A DNA stretch of 64,000 bases from Kistimonas sp964291485 (GCA_964291485.2 OZ220224.1:4278001-4342000), one strand, 5' to 3'; counted from the first letter of the stretch, positions 1 through 8,477 are shown. Made by a program: numbers and translations. Notes: generated from the letters alone by a model not told the origin.

Positions 1-400
1 CGAGGTGAGCAATGACATGATCCGGATTCAGGATCTCGACATCGTGGTCAGGCTGGATATCAGCAGCTGTTACCACACCCTCACCTTTCTTGCTTAAGGT
101 CAAGACCGCTTCATCACGACCTGCCATGCGAATCGCCAGACCTTTCAGGTTCAGCAGAATATCGATGACATCTTCCTGTACGCCTTCAACTGTACTGTAT
201 TCGTGCTGGACGCCGTCGATCTCGGCTTCGACGACGGCACAGCCAGGCATTGAAGACAGCAGGATACGGCGAAGCGCATTGCCCAGAGTATGACCAAAAC
301 CACGCTCAAGAGGCTCAAGCGTAATTTTCGCTCGGGTCGGGCTGATTTCCTCAACATCAATATGACGAGGAGTCAGAAATTCTGTAGCCGAGTTCTGCAT
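1..400 (-). CDS. rpoA: RNA polymerase alpha subunit, N-terminal part (cut by window start)
   Basis: Minus-strand reading from ATG at 400 gives MQNSATEFLTPRHIDVEE and then the family motifs GFGHTLGNALRRILLSSMPG and EYSTVEGVQEDV, which belong to the alpha-NTD dimerisation domain. About 133 codons are present and the rest lies outside the window. The alpha-NTD nucleates assembly of the alpha2-beta-beta' core enzyme. The gene lies 30 bp after rpsD as the last visible gene of the alpha operon; rplQ would be expected next. Frame and identity are clear. Confidence 0.97.
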   Translation of the reverse strand, partial: MQNSATEFLTPRHIDVEEISPTRAKITLEPLERGFGHTLGNALRRILLSSMPGCAVVEAEIDGVQHEYSTVEGVQEDVIDILLNLKGLAIRMAGRDEAVLTLSKKGEGVVTAADIQPDHDVEILNPDHVIAHL

Positions 401-430
401 GGATGAACACCCCACCTAGTTATCTATCCC

Positions 431-1051
431 TTACTTGGAGTACAGCTCGACGATCAAGTTCTCATTGATGTCGGCTGACAGATCACTCCGCTCTGGCAGC
501 GCCTTGAAGGTGCCTTCTTTCTTCTTGGCGTCCACTTCCACCCAAGTCGGGAAACCACGCTGAGCAGCCAGTTCCAGAGCAGCGCCGATGCGCAGCTGGG
601 TCTTGGACTTCTCACGGATGGCTACAACATCGCCGGCCTTGACCTTGTAAGAAGGAATGTTAACAGTTTTGCCATTAACGGTAATAGCCTTGTGGCTGAC
701 CAGCTGGCGAGATTCCGCACGGGTAGAACCGAAACCCATACGGTAAACAACGTTATCAAGGCGGCATTCGAGCAGCTGCAGCAGGTTGGAGCCTGTTGCG
801 CCCTTGATGCGATCTGCTTCCTTGTAGTAGCTGCGGAACTGCTTTTCCAGTACGCCGTAGATACGACGAACCTTCTGCTTCTCACGCAGCTGAACACCGT
901 AGTCGGACAGGCGACCACGACGCTGACCGTGCTGACCGGGAATGGCTTCAGCGCGGCATTTAGATTCAAACGGACGAACGCCGCTCTTCAGAAAAAGGTC
1001 TGTGCCCTCACGACGAGACAGCTTGCACTTAGGACCTGTATATCTAGCCAT
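431..1051 (-). CDS. rpsD: 30S ribosomal protein S4
   Basis: 206 codons, the usual length. The product begins MARYTGPKCKLSRREGTDLF and contains an S4 RNA-binding domain in its second half (ECRLDNVVYRMGFGSTRAES). S4 is a primary 16S binder and, in E. coli, the translational repressor of the alpha operon, acting on the rpsM leader. It sits between rpsK and rpoA in the conserved order. The N-terminal zinc-binding cysteine cluster seen in some S4 paralogues is absent. Confidence 0.98.
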   Translation of the reverse strand: MARYTGPKCKLSRREGTDLFLKSGVRPFESKCRAEAIPGQHGQRRGRLSDYGVQLREKQKVRRIYGVLEKQFRSYYKEADRIKGATGSNLLQLLECRLDNVVYRMGFGSTRAESRQLVSHKAITVNGKTVNIPSYKVKAGDVVAIREKSKTQLRIGAALELAAQRGFPTWVEVDAKKKEGTFKALPERSDLSADINENLIVELYSK

Positions 1052-1067
1052 TTATCGTGACTCCTGC

Positions 1068-1457
1068 TTAAACTCGACGCTTCTTGGGCGGACGGCAACC
1101 ATTGTGAGGAATGGGTGTAACGTCAGTGATATTAGTAATCTTGTAGCCGCAAGCATTAAGCGCACGAACAGCAGATTCACGACCCGGGCCGGGTCCTTTA
1201 ACACAGACGTCCAGATTCTTCAGACCGTATTCGGCAGCCGCACGACCGGCACGCTCAGCAGCAACCTGGGCTGCGAAAGGCGTGCTCTTACGGGAACCAC
1301 GGAAGCCGGAGCCACCTGCAGTTGCCCAGGTCAGGGTGTTGCCCTGGCGATCGGTAATGGTCACGATGGTGTTGTTAAAAGAAGCGTGGACGTGTGCTAC
1401 ACCATCCACTACCGTCTTTTTCACCTTTTTCCGTGAACGAGTACCTGGCTTTGCCAT
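1068..1457 (-). CDS. rpsK: 30S ribosomal protein S11
   Basis: 129 codons. The product carries the S11 core HASFNNTIVTITDRQGN and the C-terminal signature NGCRPPKKRRV. S11 lies on the 30S platform near the Shine-Dalgarno helix. It is the second gene of the alpha operon, 44 bp after rpsM and 16 bp before rpsD, so it is almost certainly co-transcribed with both. Confidence 0.98.
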   Translation of the reverse strand: MAKPGTRSRKKVKKTVVDGVAHVHASFNNTIVTITDRQGNTLTWATAGGSGFRGSRKSTPFAAQVAAERAGRAAAEYGLKNLDVCVKGPGPGRESAVRALNACGYKITNITDVTPIPHNGCRPPKKRRV

Positions 1458-1501
1458 ATCAGAAATTATCCTGTGTCAAGACAACTGGTTAAACCAGTGT
1501 A

Positions 1502-1858
1502 TTACTTACGGATCGGCTTACGTGGGCCCTTACGGGTACGCGCATTAGTCTTGGTGCGCTGGCCACGAAGCGGAAGGTTACGACGGTGACGCAGACCGCG
1601 GTAGCAGCCCAGGTCCATCAGTCGCTTGATGTTCATGTTGATTTCGCGGCGCAGATCACCTTCGACGGTATAGTTACCGACTTCGGTACGCAGCTTTTCA
1701 ACGTCGTCTTCGCTCAGCTGACCCATTTTAGCAGTCGGGTTAATACCGGTTGCTTCACAGATCTTTTGAGCAGTCTGGCGACCTACGCCGTAGACGTAAG
1801 TCAAAGAGATAACAGTATGCTTGTTATCCGGAACATTGACGCCAGCAATACGGGCCAT
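1502..1858 (-). CDS. rpsM: 30S ribosomal protein S13
   Basis: 118 codons, starting MARIAGVNVPDNKH with the helix-two-turn-helix region YGVGRQTAQKICEATG and the basic C-terminal tail. S13 lies in the 30S head and contacts P-site tRNA and bridge B1. It is the first gene of the alpha operon. The roughly 150 bases upstream hold a strong hairpin and probably the S4-responsive leader (listed separately). Confidence 0.98.
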   Translation of the reverse strand: MARIAGVNVPDNKHTVISLTYVYGVGRQTAQKICEATGINPTAKMGQLSEDDVEKLRTEVGNYTVEGDLRREINMNIKRLMDLGCYRGLRHRRNLPLRGQRTKTNARTRKGPRKPIRK

Positions 1859-1958
1859 TCAATAGTCTCCGTTAAAGGTTTATCGCCTAGTGCAACGCGA
1901 AGGGCTAACCCTAACCCGAAAAACGGTTAAGGATACATTTCGCACGCAAACAAATCAA

Positions 1959-1984
1959 CCGCCTGATCAAAAATGACCAGGCGG
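1959..1984 (-). promoter_or_regulatory. Hairpin between rpmJ and rpsM (alpha-operon leader or attenuator)
   Basis: An 11-bp inverted repeat with one G-T pair (CCGCCTGATCA / TGACCAGGCGG, 4-nt loop) lies in the 150-bp gap between rpmJ and rpsM. Read on the minus strand it is followed by a moderately T-rich stretch. In E. coli this gap carries the alpha-operon promoter and the S4-binding pseudoknot. The hairpin could be a partial spc terminator or part of the leader; the sequence alone does not decide. Confidence 0.55.
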
Positions 1985-2008
1985 AGTATGATTCAAAACC
2001 CGAAGAAC

Positions 2009-2125
2009 TCAGCCTTGGCGCTGCTTGTGTCGGGGTTCTGCGCTACAGATCACCCGGATGGTGCCGTTACGCTTGATGAGCTTGCAATTACGGCACATCT
2101 TTTTTACAGAAGCACGTACTTTCAT
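2009..2125 (-). CDS. rpmJ: 50S ribosomal protein L36
   Basis: A 38-codon gene: MKVRASVKKMCRNCKLIKRN followed by GTIRVICSAEPRHKQRQG. It keeps the C-x2-C...C...H zinc ligands, so it is the zinc-binding (C+) form. ATG at 2125 was chosen because it gives the universal MKVRASV start; an in-frame ATG at 2128 would add one Met. It follows secY by 33 bp and closes the spc operon. Confidence 0.95.
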   Translation of the reverse strand: MKVRASVKKMCRNCKLIKRNGTIRVICSAEPRHKQRQG

Positions 2126-2158
2126 CATTCTCTCCACTATCGGCAGAGTTACGGGCGA

Positions 2159-3484
2159 TCAGCGCAGTAGGCCGCCGGCACCATAACCCTTAAGATTAGC
2201 TTTTTTCATCAGCGACTCATACTGATGCGACATCAGGTGTGACTGGATCTGAGACATGGTGTCCATGACCACAACCACCACAATCAGCAATGAAGTGCCG
2301 CCCAGATAGAAAGGCACATTCGCCGAAACCACCAGGAATTGTGGCAGCAGACACACTGCTGTCATATAAATCGCACCAACCATGGTAAGACGGGTCAGCA
2401 CACCATCAATGTAGCGGGCTGAATGCTCACCGGGGCGAATACCGGGAATAAAGGCGCCGGACTTCTTCAGATTGTCTGCCACGTCCTTCGGATTGAAGAC
2501 CAGGGCAGTATAGAAGAAACAGAAGAAGACAATACCGGCCGAGAACAGAATAATGTTCAGCGGCTGACCCGGGCCAAGCGCCAGGGCAATATCCTGGAGC
2601 CAGTCCATGCCTTCTCCCTGACCAAACCACTGCGCAATCGACGCCGGGAACAGCAAAATGCTTGAAGCAAAGATAGCCGGGATAACACCCGCCATATTCA
2701 CCTTCAGGGGCAAGTGGCTGCTCTGGGCAGCATAGACTTTACGTCCCTGCTGCCGCTTGGCGTAATTGACCGTGATTCGGCGTTGGCCGCGCTCAACGAA
2801 TACCACACCGGCAATAATTGCGACGGCAAGAATACCGATCAGCAACAGCGCCAGAATGTTGATATCGCCTTGACGCGCAGACTCAAACGACTGCCCGATC
2901 GCGCCGGGCAATCCGGCGACAATACCTGCAAAAATCAGAATCGATATACCGTTGCCGATGCCACGCTCAGTCACCTGCTCACCGAGCCACATCATGAACA
3001 CGGCGCCAGTCACAAACGTAGTAACAGCAACAAAGTAAAACCCGAAATCAGTGGAGAACGAAACTCCCTGATTCGCCAGGCCGACCGTCATACCCATACC
3101 CTGAATCAGTGCCAGAATAACGGTACCGTAGCGGGTGTACTGACTGATCTTCCGACGTCCGCTTTCACCTTCTTTTTTCAGTTGTTCAAGCTGAGGGCTT
3201 ACCACTGTCATCAGCTGCATGATAATCGATGCAGAGATGTAGGGCATGATCCCCAGCGCCAGAACAGACATCCTCTCCAGCGCACCGCCGGAGAACATGT
3301 TGAAGAGACTGAGAATAGTCCCCTCGTTCTGACTGAACAACTGAGCCAGCCGTTCCGGGTTGATACCGGGAACGGGGATATGTGCCCCGATCCGGTAAAC
3401 CAGAATTGCCAGCAGAACAAACAGGACGCGAGATTTCAGCTCGCTTAACCCACCCTGATTTCCGACAGGTAATGTCTTAGCCAT
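2159..3484 (-). CDS. secY: Preprotein translocase subunit SecY
   Basis: 441 codons with ten hydrophobic segments typical of the SecYEG channel pore. Landmarks are the plug/TM2 region MFSGGALERMSVLALGIMPY and the cytoplasmic loop with RRITVNYAKRQQGRK. SecY forms the inner-membrane protein-conducting channel with SecE (also in this window) and SecG. It directly abuts rplO (start at 3484, rplO ends at 3485), the usual spc-operon arrangement. Confidence 0.98.
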   Translation of the reverse strand: MAKTLPVGNQGGLSELKSRVLFVLLAILVYRIGAHIPVPGINPERLAQLFSQNEGTILSLFNMFSGGALERMSVLALGIMPYISASIIMQLMTVVSPQLEQLKKEGESGRRKISQYTRYGTVILALIQGMGMTVGLANQGVSFSTDFGFYFVAVTTFVTGAVFMMWLGEQVTERGIGNGISILIFAGIVAGLPGAIGQSFESARQGDINILALLLIGILAVAIIAGVVFVERGQRRITVNYAKRQQGRKVYAAQSSHLPLKVNMAGVIPAIFASSILLFPASIAQWFGQGEGMDWLQDIALALGPGQPLNIILFSAGIVFFCFFYTALVFNPKDVADNLKKSGAFIPGIRPGEHSARYIDGVLTRLTMVGAIYMTAVCLLPQFLVVSANVPFYLGGTSLLIVVVVVMDTMSQIQSHLMSHQYESLMKKANLKGYGAGGLLR

Positions 3485-3919
3485 TTAGTCCTCGACTTTC
3501 CCACCAGCTGCTTCGATCGCGGCACGGGCACCCTTGGTAACACCCAGTCCCTTGATGGTGACAGCCTTGTTCAGCTCACCAGACAGGATGACCTTGGCAC
3601 GCAGAATGTTGGAGGTAATCAGGTCAGCGGCCTTCAGGGCTGCCAGATCGATTACGTCCGCTTCTACAGAAGCCAGCTCAGCGATGCGGATTTCCGCAGT
3701 CTGACGCGCCATGCGGGAAGTGAAACCGTACTTCGGCAAACGGCGCTGCAGAGGCTGCTGACCGCCTTCGAAACCGGGCTTCACTGAACCACCGGAGCGG
3801 GACTTCTGACCTTTGTGACCACGGCCACCGGTCTTGCCCAGGCCACTACCAATACCGCGACCGACGCGCTTGCCGGATTTACGGCTGCCTTCAGCCGGAG
3901 ATAGAGAATTCAGATGCAT
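3485..3919 (-). CDS. rplO: 50S ribosomal protein L15
   Basis: 144 codons. The glycine/arginine-rich N-terminal extension (GKRVGRGIGSGLGKTGGRGH) that threads into 23S rRNA is clear, followed by the globular domain ending KGARAAIEAAGGKVED. It is a late-assembly 50S protein, in the spc operon one base after rpmD. Confidence 0.98.
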   Translation of the reverse strand: MHLNSLSPAEGSRKSGKRVGRGIGSGLGKTGGRGHKGQKSRSGGSVKPGFEGGQQPLQRRLPKYGFTSRMARQTAEIRIAELASVEADVIDLAALKAADLITSNILRAKVILSGELNKAVTIKGLGVTKGARAAIEAAGGKVED

Positions 3920-3920
3920 G

Positions 3921-4106
3921 TTATTCTCCTTCCACGCGAACCAGGTAGTTAACCTTGTTGATCATGCCACGCACAGCTGGAGTATCTTCTACTTCAACAG
4001 TGTGATTGATGCGACGGAGACCCAGACCACGAACGCAGGCCTTATGGCTTTCCAGACGGCCGTTGGTGCTCTTGACGAGGGTCACTTTGATTTTTTTCTC
4101 AGCCAT
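3921..4106 (-). CDS. rpmD: 50S ribosomal protein L30
   Basis: 61 codons. The product KKIKVTLVKSTNGRLESHKA followed by LGLRRINHTVEVEDTPAVRGMINKV matches the short bacterial L30. It lies between rpsE and rplO with 8-bp and 1-bp gaps, implying tight translational coupling. Confidence 0.97.
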   Translation of the reverse strand: MAEKKIKVTLVKSTNGRLESHKACVRGLGLRRINHTVEVEDTPAVRGMINKVNYLVRVEGE

Positions 4107-4114
4107 GACCTACC

Positions 4115-4618
4115 TCACAGGATCTCTTCAAGCGTCTTGCCACGCTTGGCAGCCACATCTTCCGGAGAGCGCATGTCACGCAGACCCTTGTAGGTCGCCT
4201 GAACAACGTTCACAGGATTAGTGGAACCATAGCACTTGGCCAGAACGTTCTGCACACCAGCTACTTCCAGAACGGCACGCATTGCACCGCCGGCGATGAC
4301 ACCAGTACCTTCAGAGGCAGGCTGCATGAAGATCTTGGACGCACCGTGACGAGCCTTGGCCGGATACTGAATGGTCGAACCGTTCAGATCAACCTGGATC
4401 ATGTTGCGACGAGCTGCTTCCATCGCTTTCTGGATAGCAACTGGCACTTCACGTGCCTTGCCGCGACCGAAGCCTACCTTACCTTTGCCATCGCCGACAA
4501 CAGTCAGAGCGGTAAAACCGAAAATACGGCCACCCTTGACTACCTTGGCAACGCGGTTCACCTGAACCAGCTTCTCGATAAGGCCTTCGTCGTTGTTTTT
4601 ACGATCGTCTTTTGCCAT
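4115..4618 (-). CDS. rpsE: 30S ribosomal protein S5
   Basis: 167 codons from ATG at 4618. A GTG nine bases further upstream is in frame, but GGGTGGGAG sits at the right distance for the ATG, so the product starts MAKDDRKNNDEG. The double-stranded-RNA-binding-like N-domain (VNRVAKVVKGGRIFGFTALT) and the GTGVIAGG motif of the C-domain are present. S5 lies at the mRNA entry site and affects decoding accuracy. Confidence 0.96.
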   Translation of the reverse strand: MAKDDRKNNDEGLIEKLVQVNRVAKVVKGGRIFGFTALTVVGDGKGKVGFGRGKAREVPVAIQKAMEAARRNMIQVDLNGSTIQYPAKARHGASKIFMQPASEGTGVIAGGAMRAVLEVAGVQNVLAKCYGSTNPVNVVQATYKGLRDMRSPEDVAAKRGKTLEEIL

Positions 4619-4630
4619 GACTCCCACCCT

Positions 4631-4981
4631 TTAGAATTCCAGTCCGCTTTCACGGGCTGCGTCGGCAAGAGCCTTGACACGACCGTGATACTTGAAGCCG
4701 GAGCGGTCAAAAGCCACTTTGGAAACACCGGCCGCCTTGGCACGCTCAGCGATGAGAGCACCAACTTTCTTTGCAGCTTCGATATTACCAGTCGCTTCGC
4801 CACGCAGCTCTTTCTCTACAGTGGAAGCCGCTGCCAACACCTTTTCGCCATTCGGTGCAATAACCTGGGCGTAGATGTGGCGAGGAGTACGGGTCACAGT
4901 CAGGCGATTAACCCTGAGCTCCCGCATCTTCATCCGCGCGCGACGAGCGCGGCGCAGACGGGCAATTTTCTTGTCGCTCAT
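4631..4981 (-). CDS. rplR: 50S ribosomal protein L18
   Basis: 116 codons: a basic N-terminus (RLRRARRARMKMREL) and the conserved VFRTPRHIYAQVI-like strand (here LTVTRTPRHIYAQV), ending FDRSGFKYHGRVKALADAAR. L18 binds 5S rRNA together with L5 and L25 in the central protuberance. It lies 14 bp after rplF in the spc operon. Confidence 0.97.
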   Translation of the reverse strand: MSDKKIARLRRARRARMKMRELRVNRLTVTRTPRHIYAQVIAPNGEKVLAAASTVEKELRGEATGNIEAAKKVGALIAERAKAAGVSKVAFDRSGFKYHGRVKALADAARESGLEF

Positions 4982-4995
4982 GATGTCACCCTACC

Positions 4996-5529
4996 TTACT
5001 TTTTCTTGGCCTCTTTGCGACGGACACGTTCGTCAGCATAACGAACACCCTTACCCTTGTAGGGCTCAGGACGTCTGAAGTCGCGAATTTCAGCGGCCAC
5101 CTGACCAACCAGCTGCTTATCGATACCCTTGATAACGATGTCAGTCTGGCTAGGTGTTTCAGCAGTGACACCTTCCGGCAACGCATAGACAACCGGGTGA
5201 GAGAAACCCAGAGACAGGTTCAGAGTCTTGCCCTGAAGCTGTGCACGGTAACCCACACCAACGAGTTTCAGGTTCTTGGCAAAGCCTGCGCTCACACCAG
5301 TCACCATGTTGTTCACCAGCGCCCGGGTAGTACCGGACATGGCGCGGGACAACTTGCTGCCATCACGGGCTTCGAAAGTCAGGACATTTTCTTCCTGCTT
5401 GACTTCAACAGCCATATGGATATCCAGCTCGAGCTGACCCATACCACCTTTAACGGCGATATGCTGACCAGCCAGCTTAACTTCTACACCAGCAGGGATT
5501 TCAACTGGGCTCTTTGCTACACGAGACAT
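4996..5529 (-). CDS. rplF: 50S ribosomal protein L6
   Basis: 177 codons with the two tandem L6 folds. The signature PEPYKGKGVRYADERVRRKE near the C-terminus is intact. L6 sits near the sarcin-ricin loop and the factor-binding site. It starts MSRVAKSPVEIPAGVEV, the usual L6 start, 12 bp after rpsH. Confidence 0.98.
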   Translation of the reverse strand: MSRVAKSPVEIPAGVEVKLAGQHIAVKGGMGQLELDIHMAVEVKQEENVLTFEARDGSKLSRAMSGTTRALVNNMVTGVSAGFAKNLKLVGVGYRAQLQGKTLNLSLGFSHPVVYALPEGVTAETPSQTDIVIKGIDKQLVGQVAAEIRDFRRPEPYKGKGVRYADERVRRKEAKKK

Positions 5530-5541
5530 ATCAGCCCTCCC

Positions 5542-5934
5542 TTAGAATACGGTGCAGAGTACTTCGCCACCAACACCCGCGGCGCGGGCAGCGCGATCGG
5601 TCATCACGCCTTTGTTAGTGGAAACGATAGCGATACCCAGGCCGCCGTTCACTTTCGGCAGCGCGCCAGTGGCCGCGTAGTTACGCAGGCCAGGACGGCT
5701 TACACGCTTGAGCTCTTCGATTACAGGCTTGCCTTCGAAGTACTTCAGCTCAATGCTGAGCTGAGACTTGCTTTCACCTTCGACTTTAAAGTCAGCGATG
5801 AAACCTTCGTCCTTCAGTACTTTTGCAACGGCAGCTTTAATCTTGGAAGCTGGCATGCTGACAGACGCATGTTCTGCCATTTGGGCATTACGGATTCGAG
5901 TTAGCATATCAGCTAACGGGTCCTGCATACTCAT
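5542..5934 (-). CDS. rpsH: 30S ribosomal protein S8
   Basis: 130 codons starting MSMQDPLADMLTRIRNAQ, with the C-terminal signature GIAIVSTNKGVMTDRAARAA and GGEVLCTVF. S8 binds the central domain of 16S rRNA; in E. coli it also represses the spc operon by binding mRNA at the rplX-rplE junction. That junction (6835-6845) is present here with the same gene order. Confidence 0.98.
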   Translation of the reverse strand: MSMQDPLADMLTRIRNAQMAEHASVSMPASKIKAAVAKVLKDEGFIADFKVEGESKSQLSIELKYFEGKPVIEELKRVSRPGLRNYAATGALPKVNGGLGIAIVSTNKGVMTDRAARAAGVGGEVLCTVF

Positions 5935-5960
5935 TCTTGCACTCTCCTAGATCAGCGCGC

Positions 5961-6266
5961 TTACCAGCTGGCCTTGGTCAGGCCAGGAACATCACCACGC
6001 ATGGCTGCTTCACGCAGCTTGATGCGGCTCAGGCCGAACTTACGCAGATATGCGTGAGGACGACCGGTCTGACGGCAACGGTTGCGCAGACGCGCAGGGC
6101 TTGCGTTGCGTGGCAGTTTTTGCAGAGCGACCTGCGCGTCCCAACGTTCTTCTTCACTCAGATTCACGTTGACAGCAGCAGCCTTCAGCTCGGCGCGCTT
6201 TTGAGCATATTTCGCGACTGTCCGCTGACGCTTCAGTTCGCGCTGCTTCATGGATGTTTTTGCCAT
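5961..6266 (-). CDS. rpsN: 30S ribosomal protein S14 (long form)
   Basis: 101 codons, the long zinc-free form: the C-terminal half reads RLRNRCRQTGRPHAYLRKFG and lacks the CxxC...CxxC zinc ribbon of short S14. S14 completes the 30S head. It lies 26 bp before rpsH and 28 bp after rplE. Confidence 0.97.
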   Translation of the reverse strand: MAKTSMKQRELKRQRTVAKYAQKRAELKAAAVNVNLSEEERWDAQVALQKLPRNASPARLRNRCRQTGRPHAYLRKFGLSRIKLREAAMRGDVPGLTKASW

Positions 6267-6294
6267 AAGCGGGGCTTCCTCTCGTCTTTATGAA

Positions 6295-6834
6295 CTAGCC
6301 GCGGAACGGGAAGTTGAACGCCTTGAGCAGCGCACGTCCTTCTTCGTCAGTTTTGGCAGTAGTAGTGAACGTGATGTCCAGACCACGGAGGGTATCGATC
6401 TTGTCGTAATCGATTTCCGGGAAGATGATCTGTTCTTTCACGCCCATGCTATAGTTGCCGCGTCCGTCAAAAGACTTGCCATTCACGCCGCGGAAGTCGC
6501 GTACACGTGGCAGGGCAATGTCGACCAGGCGCTGCAGGAACTCATACATGCGCTCGTCACGCAGAGTTACCTTGACACCGATCGGCCAGCCTTCACGGAT
6601 TTTAAAACCGGCAACGGACTTACGAGCACGAGTAACAACAGGCTTCTGGCCAGCGATCTTTTCCAGATCAGCCACAGCGTGTTCGATGACTTTCTTGTCA
6701 CCAACCGCTTCACCCACACCCATGTTCAGGGTGATCTTGGTGAGACGCGGTACTTCGTGAACGTTCTTCACACCCAGCTCTTTTTGCAGCTCAGGTACGA
6801 TTTTTTCTCGGTAAACTTTTTTAAGTTCAGCCAT
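6295..6834 (-). CDS. rplE: 50S ribosomal protein L5
   Basis: 179 codons from ATG at 6834 (MAELKKVYREKIVPEL). A longer reading to 6849 overlaps the rplX stop and would be atypical. Signatures include KITLNMGVGEA, AGFKIREGWPIGVKVTLR and NGKSFDGRGNYSMGVKEQ. L5 binds 5S rRNA and touches P-site tRNA. GAGGTCAGG just upstream is a plausible ribosome-binding site that overlaps the rplX stop codon. Confidence 0.96.
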   Translation of the reverse strand: MAELKKVYREKIVPELQKELGVKNVHEVPRLTKITLNMGVGEAVGDKKVIEHAVADLEKIAGQKPVVTRARKSVAGFKIREGWPIGVKVTLRDERMYEFLQRLVDIALPRVRDFRGVNGKSFDGRGNYSMGVKEQIIFPEIDYDKIDTLRGLDITFTTTAKTDEEGRALLKAFNFPFRG

Positions 6835-6845
6835 CTTACCTGACC

Positions 6846-7163
6846 TCACGCATCGACCGGGTTGCCATTGGACTTGAACACGCGCTGCTTCTTACCTTCT
6901 TCAGTGAAGGAGAAGCCGACACGGTCAGCCTTCTGGCTCTCGGGGTTCCAGATAGCAACGTTGGAAGCTTGGATAGCTGCTTCCTTCTCTACGATGCCGC
7001 CAGGCTGGCCCAACATGGGGTTAGGCTTCTGGTGCTTCTTGACCATGTTGACGCCGGCTACAACCAGACGACCATCAGTGGCCACTTTCAGCACCTTGCC
7101 GCGCTTGCCCTTATCCTTACCGGCAATTACGACAACTTCATCATCACGACGAATCTTTTTCAC
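6846..7163 (-). CDS. rplX: 50S ribosomal protein L24
   Basis: 105 codons with the KOW motif at the N-terminus (DDEVVVIAGKDKGKRGKVLK) and the conserved GGIVEKEAAIQASNVAI segment. L24 is an assembly initiator that binds the 5' domain of 23S rRNA. It is second in the spc operon. Confidence 0.98.
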   Translation of the reverse strand: MKKIRRDDEVVVIAGKDKGKRGKVLKVATDGRLVVAGVNMVKKHQKPNPMLGQPGGIVEKEAAIQASNVAIWNPESQKADRVGFSFTEEGKKQRVFKSNGNPVDA

Positions 7164-7173
7164 AGCAGCCTCC

Positions 7174-7542
7174 TTACAGCACTTCTGGTGCCAGTGAGAT
7201 GATCTTCATGAACTGCTCACCACGCAGCTCACGAGTCACGGGCCCGAAGATACGGGTGCCGATCGGCTGTTGGTTAGCGTTCAGAAGGACTGCTGCGTTA
7301 CCGTCGAAACGGATCAGAGATCCGTCGGGACGACGAACGCCCTTTCTGGTGCGAACGACCACGGCATTCATTACCTGGCCTTTCTTCACCTTGCCACGCG
7401 GGATGGCTTCTTTTACGGTGACCTTGATGATGTCACCGATACCGGCATAACGACGGTGGGAGCCGCCCAGTACTTTAATGCACTGAACACGACGGGCACC
7501 GCTGTTATCCGCTACGTCGAGTACTGTCTCGGTCTGAATCAT
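7174..7542 (-). CDS. rplN: 50S ribosomal protein L14
   Basis: 122 codons from the canonical start MIQTETVLDVADNSGARRVQ. In-frame upstream codons to 7569 are not part of the family, and GAGGAGAAGGT lies just before the chosen ATG. L14 lies on the subunit interface and contacts 16S helix 14. It is the first gene of the spc operon, separated from rpsQ by a 53-bp gap with a GC-rich hairpin. Confidence 0.97.
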   Translation of the reverse strand: MIQTETVLDVADNSGARRVQCIKVLGGSHRRYAGIGDIIKVTVKEAIPRGKVKKGQVMNAVVVRTRKGVRRPDGSLIRFDGNAAVLLNANQQPIGTRIFGPVTRELRGEQFMKIISLAPEVL

Positions 7543-7571
7543 TACCTTCTCCTCAAACTGCAGACCCAAAG

Positions 7572-7588
7572 CCGGCCCTGAAGGCCGG
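7572..7588 (-). promoter_or_regulatory. GC hairpin at the S10/spc operon boundary
   Basis: CCGGCC / GGCCGG form a perfect 6-bp stem with a 5-nt loop in the only larger gap between rpsQ and rplN. On the minus strand it is followed by TTTGGG, so it is at best a weak terminator or processing site. In E. coli the spc promoter lies in this gap; I see no strong promoter here. Confidence 0.45.
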
Positions 7589-7595
7589 TATAGCC

Positions 7596-7859
7596 TTAGA
7601 TTTGAGTCGCACGCTCAACAATGGAAACCAGCTCAAAAGACTTAGTCTTTGACTGAGGACGAGTTTCCTTGATAGTGACGACATCACCCATACGGCAATC
7701 GTTACTTTCATCGTGCGCGTGCAGTTTAGTAGACCGCTTTACGATTTTACCGTAGAGCGGATGCTTTACACGGCGCTCAATGAGGACAGTGATGGTCTTG
7801 TCCATCTTGTCACTCACGACCTTGCCGGTCAGAGTGCGGACTTTCTTGTCTTCGGCCAT
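7596..7859 (-). CDS. rpsQ: 30S ribosomal protein S17
   Basis: 87 codons from ATG at 7859 (MAEDKKVRTLTGKVVSDKMD). The upstream in-frame Met would run into rpmC. The OB-fold core DKTITVLIERRVKHPLYGKI and GDVVTIKETRPQSKTK are diagnostic. It is the last gene of the S10 operon and starts one base after the rpmC stop. Confidence 0.97.
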   Translation of the reverse strand: MAEDKKVRTLTGKVVSDKMDKTITVLIERRVKHPLYGKIVKRSTKLHAHDESNDCRMGDVVTIKETRPQSKTKSFELVSIVERATQI

Positions 7860-7860
7860 C

Positions 7861-8052
7861 TTATTCACCTGCCTTCTCATTCAGGACCGTTTTAACGCGG
7901 GCAATATCCCGCTTGGTCTGCTTCAGCAGATGAGTCTGCTTCAGCTGACCAGTTGCCTTCTGCATGCGATAGTTGAACTGATCGCGCAGCAGGGTGAGCA
8001 GCTCAGCGTTGAGCTCCTCGGCAGATTTTCCACGCAATTCTGCAGCTTTCAT
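7861..8052 (-). CDS. rpmC: 50S ribosomal protein L29
   Basis: 63 codons forming the helical hairpin MKAAELRGKSAEELNAELLT ... KRDIARVKTVLNEK. L29 lies near the peptide tunnel exit and helps dock SRP and trigger factor. Its ATG shares one base with the rplP stop codon (TAATG), which indicates translational coupling. Confidence 0.97.
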   Translation of the reverse strand: MKAAELRGKSAEELNAELLTLLRDQFNYRMQKATGQLKQTHLLKQTKRDIARVKTVLNEKAGE

Positions 8053-8465
8053 TACATCATTCCCCGCTTGACGAAGGAGGTTTGAACCGGCAGCTTAGCA
8101 GCAGCCAGGGCAAATGCCTCACGCGCCAGCTCTTCGGATACACCTTCCATCTCATACAGGACACGACCAGGTTGGATCTGGCATACCCAGTATTCGACGG
8201 CGCCTTTACCTTTACCCATACGAACCTCGAGAGGCTTCTTACTGATGGGCTTGTCAGGGAAGATGCGAATCCAGATTTTACCAGCACGCTTAACGTGACG
8301 AGTCATCGCACGACGAGCTGCTTCAATCTGACGGGCTGTTATACGGCCACGGCCAGTTGCCTTCAATGCGTATTCGCCGAAGCTAACCTTGGAGCCACGC
8401 TGAGCCAGACCGCGGTTACGGCCCTTCTGCATCTTGCGGAACTTAGTACGCTTAGGTTGGAGCAT
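8052..8465 (-). CDS. rplP: 50S ribosomal protein L16
   Basis: 137 codons starting MLQPKRTKFRKMQKGRNRG, with the conserved loop GRGRITARQIEAARRAMTRH and the GKGKGAVEYWV segment. L16 shapes the A-site tRNA channel of the 50S subunit. It overlaps rpmC by one base. Confidence 0.98.
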   Translation of the reverse strand: MLQPKRTKFRKMQKGRNRGLAQRGSKVSFGEYALKATGRGRITARQIEAARRAMTRHVKRAGKIWIRIFPDKPISKKPLEVRMGKGKGAVEYWVCQIQPGRVLYEMEGVSEELAREAFALAAAKLPVQTSFVKRGMM

Positions 8466-8477
8466 CGTTATTACTCC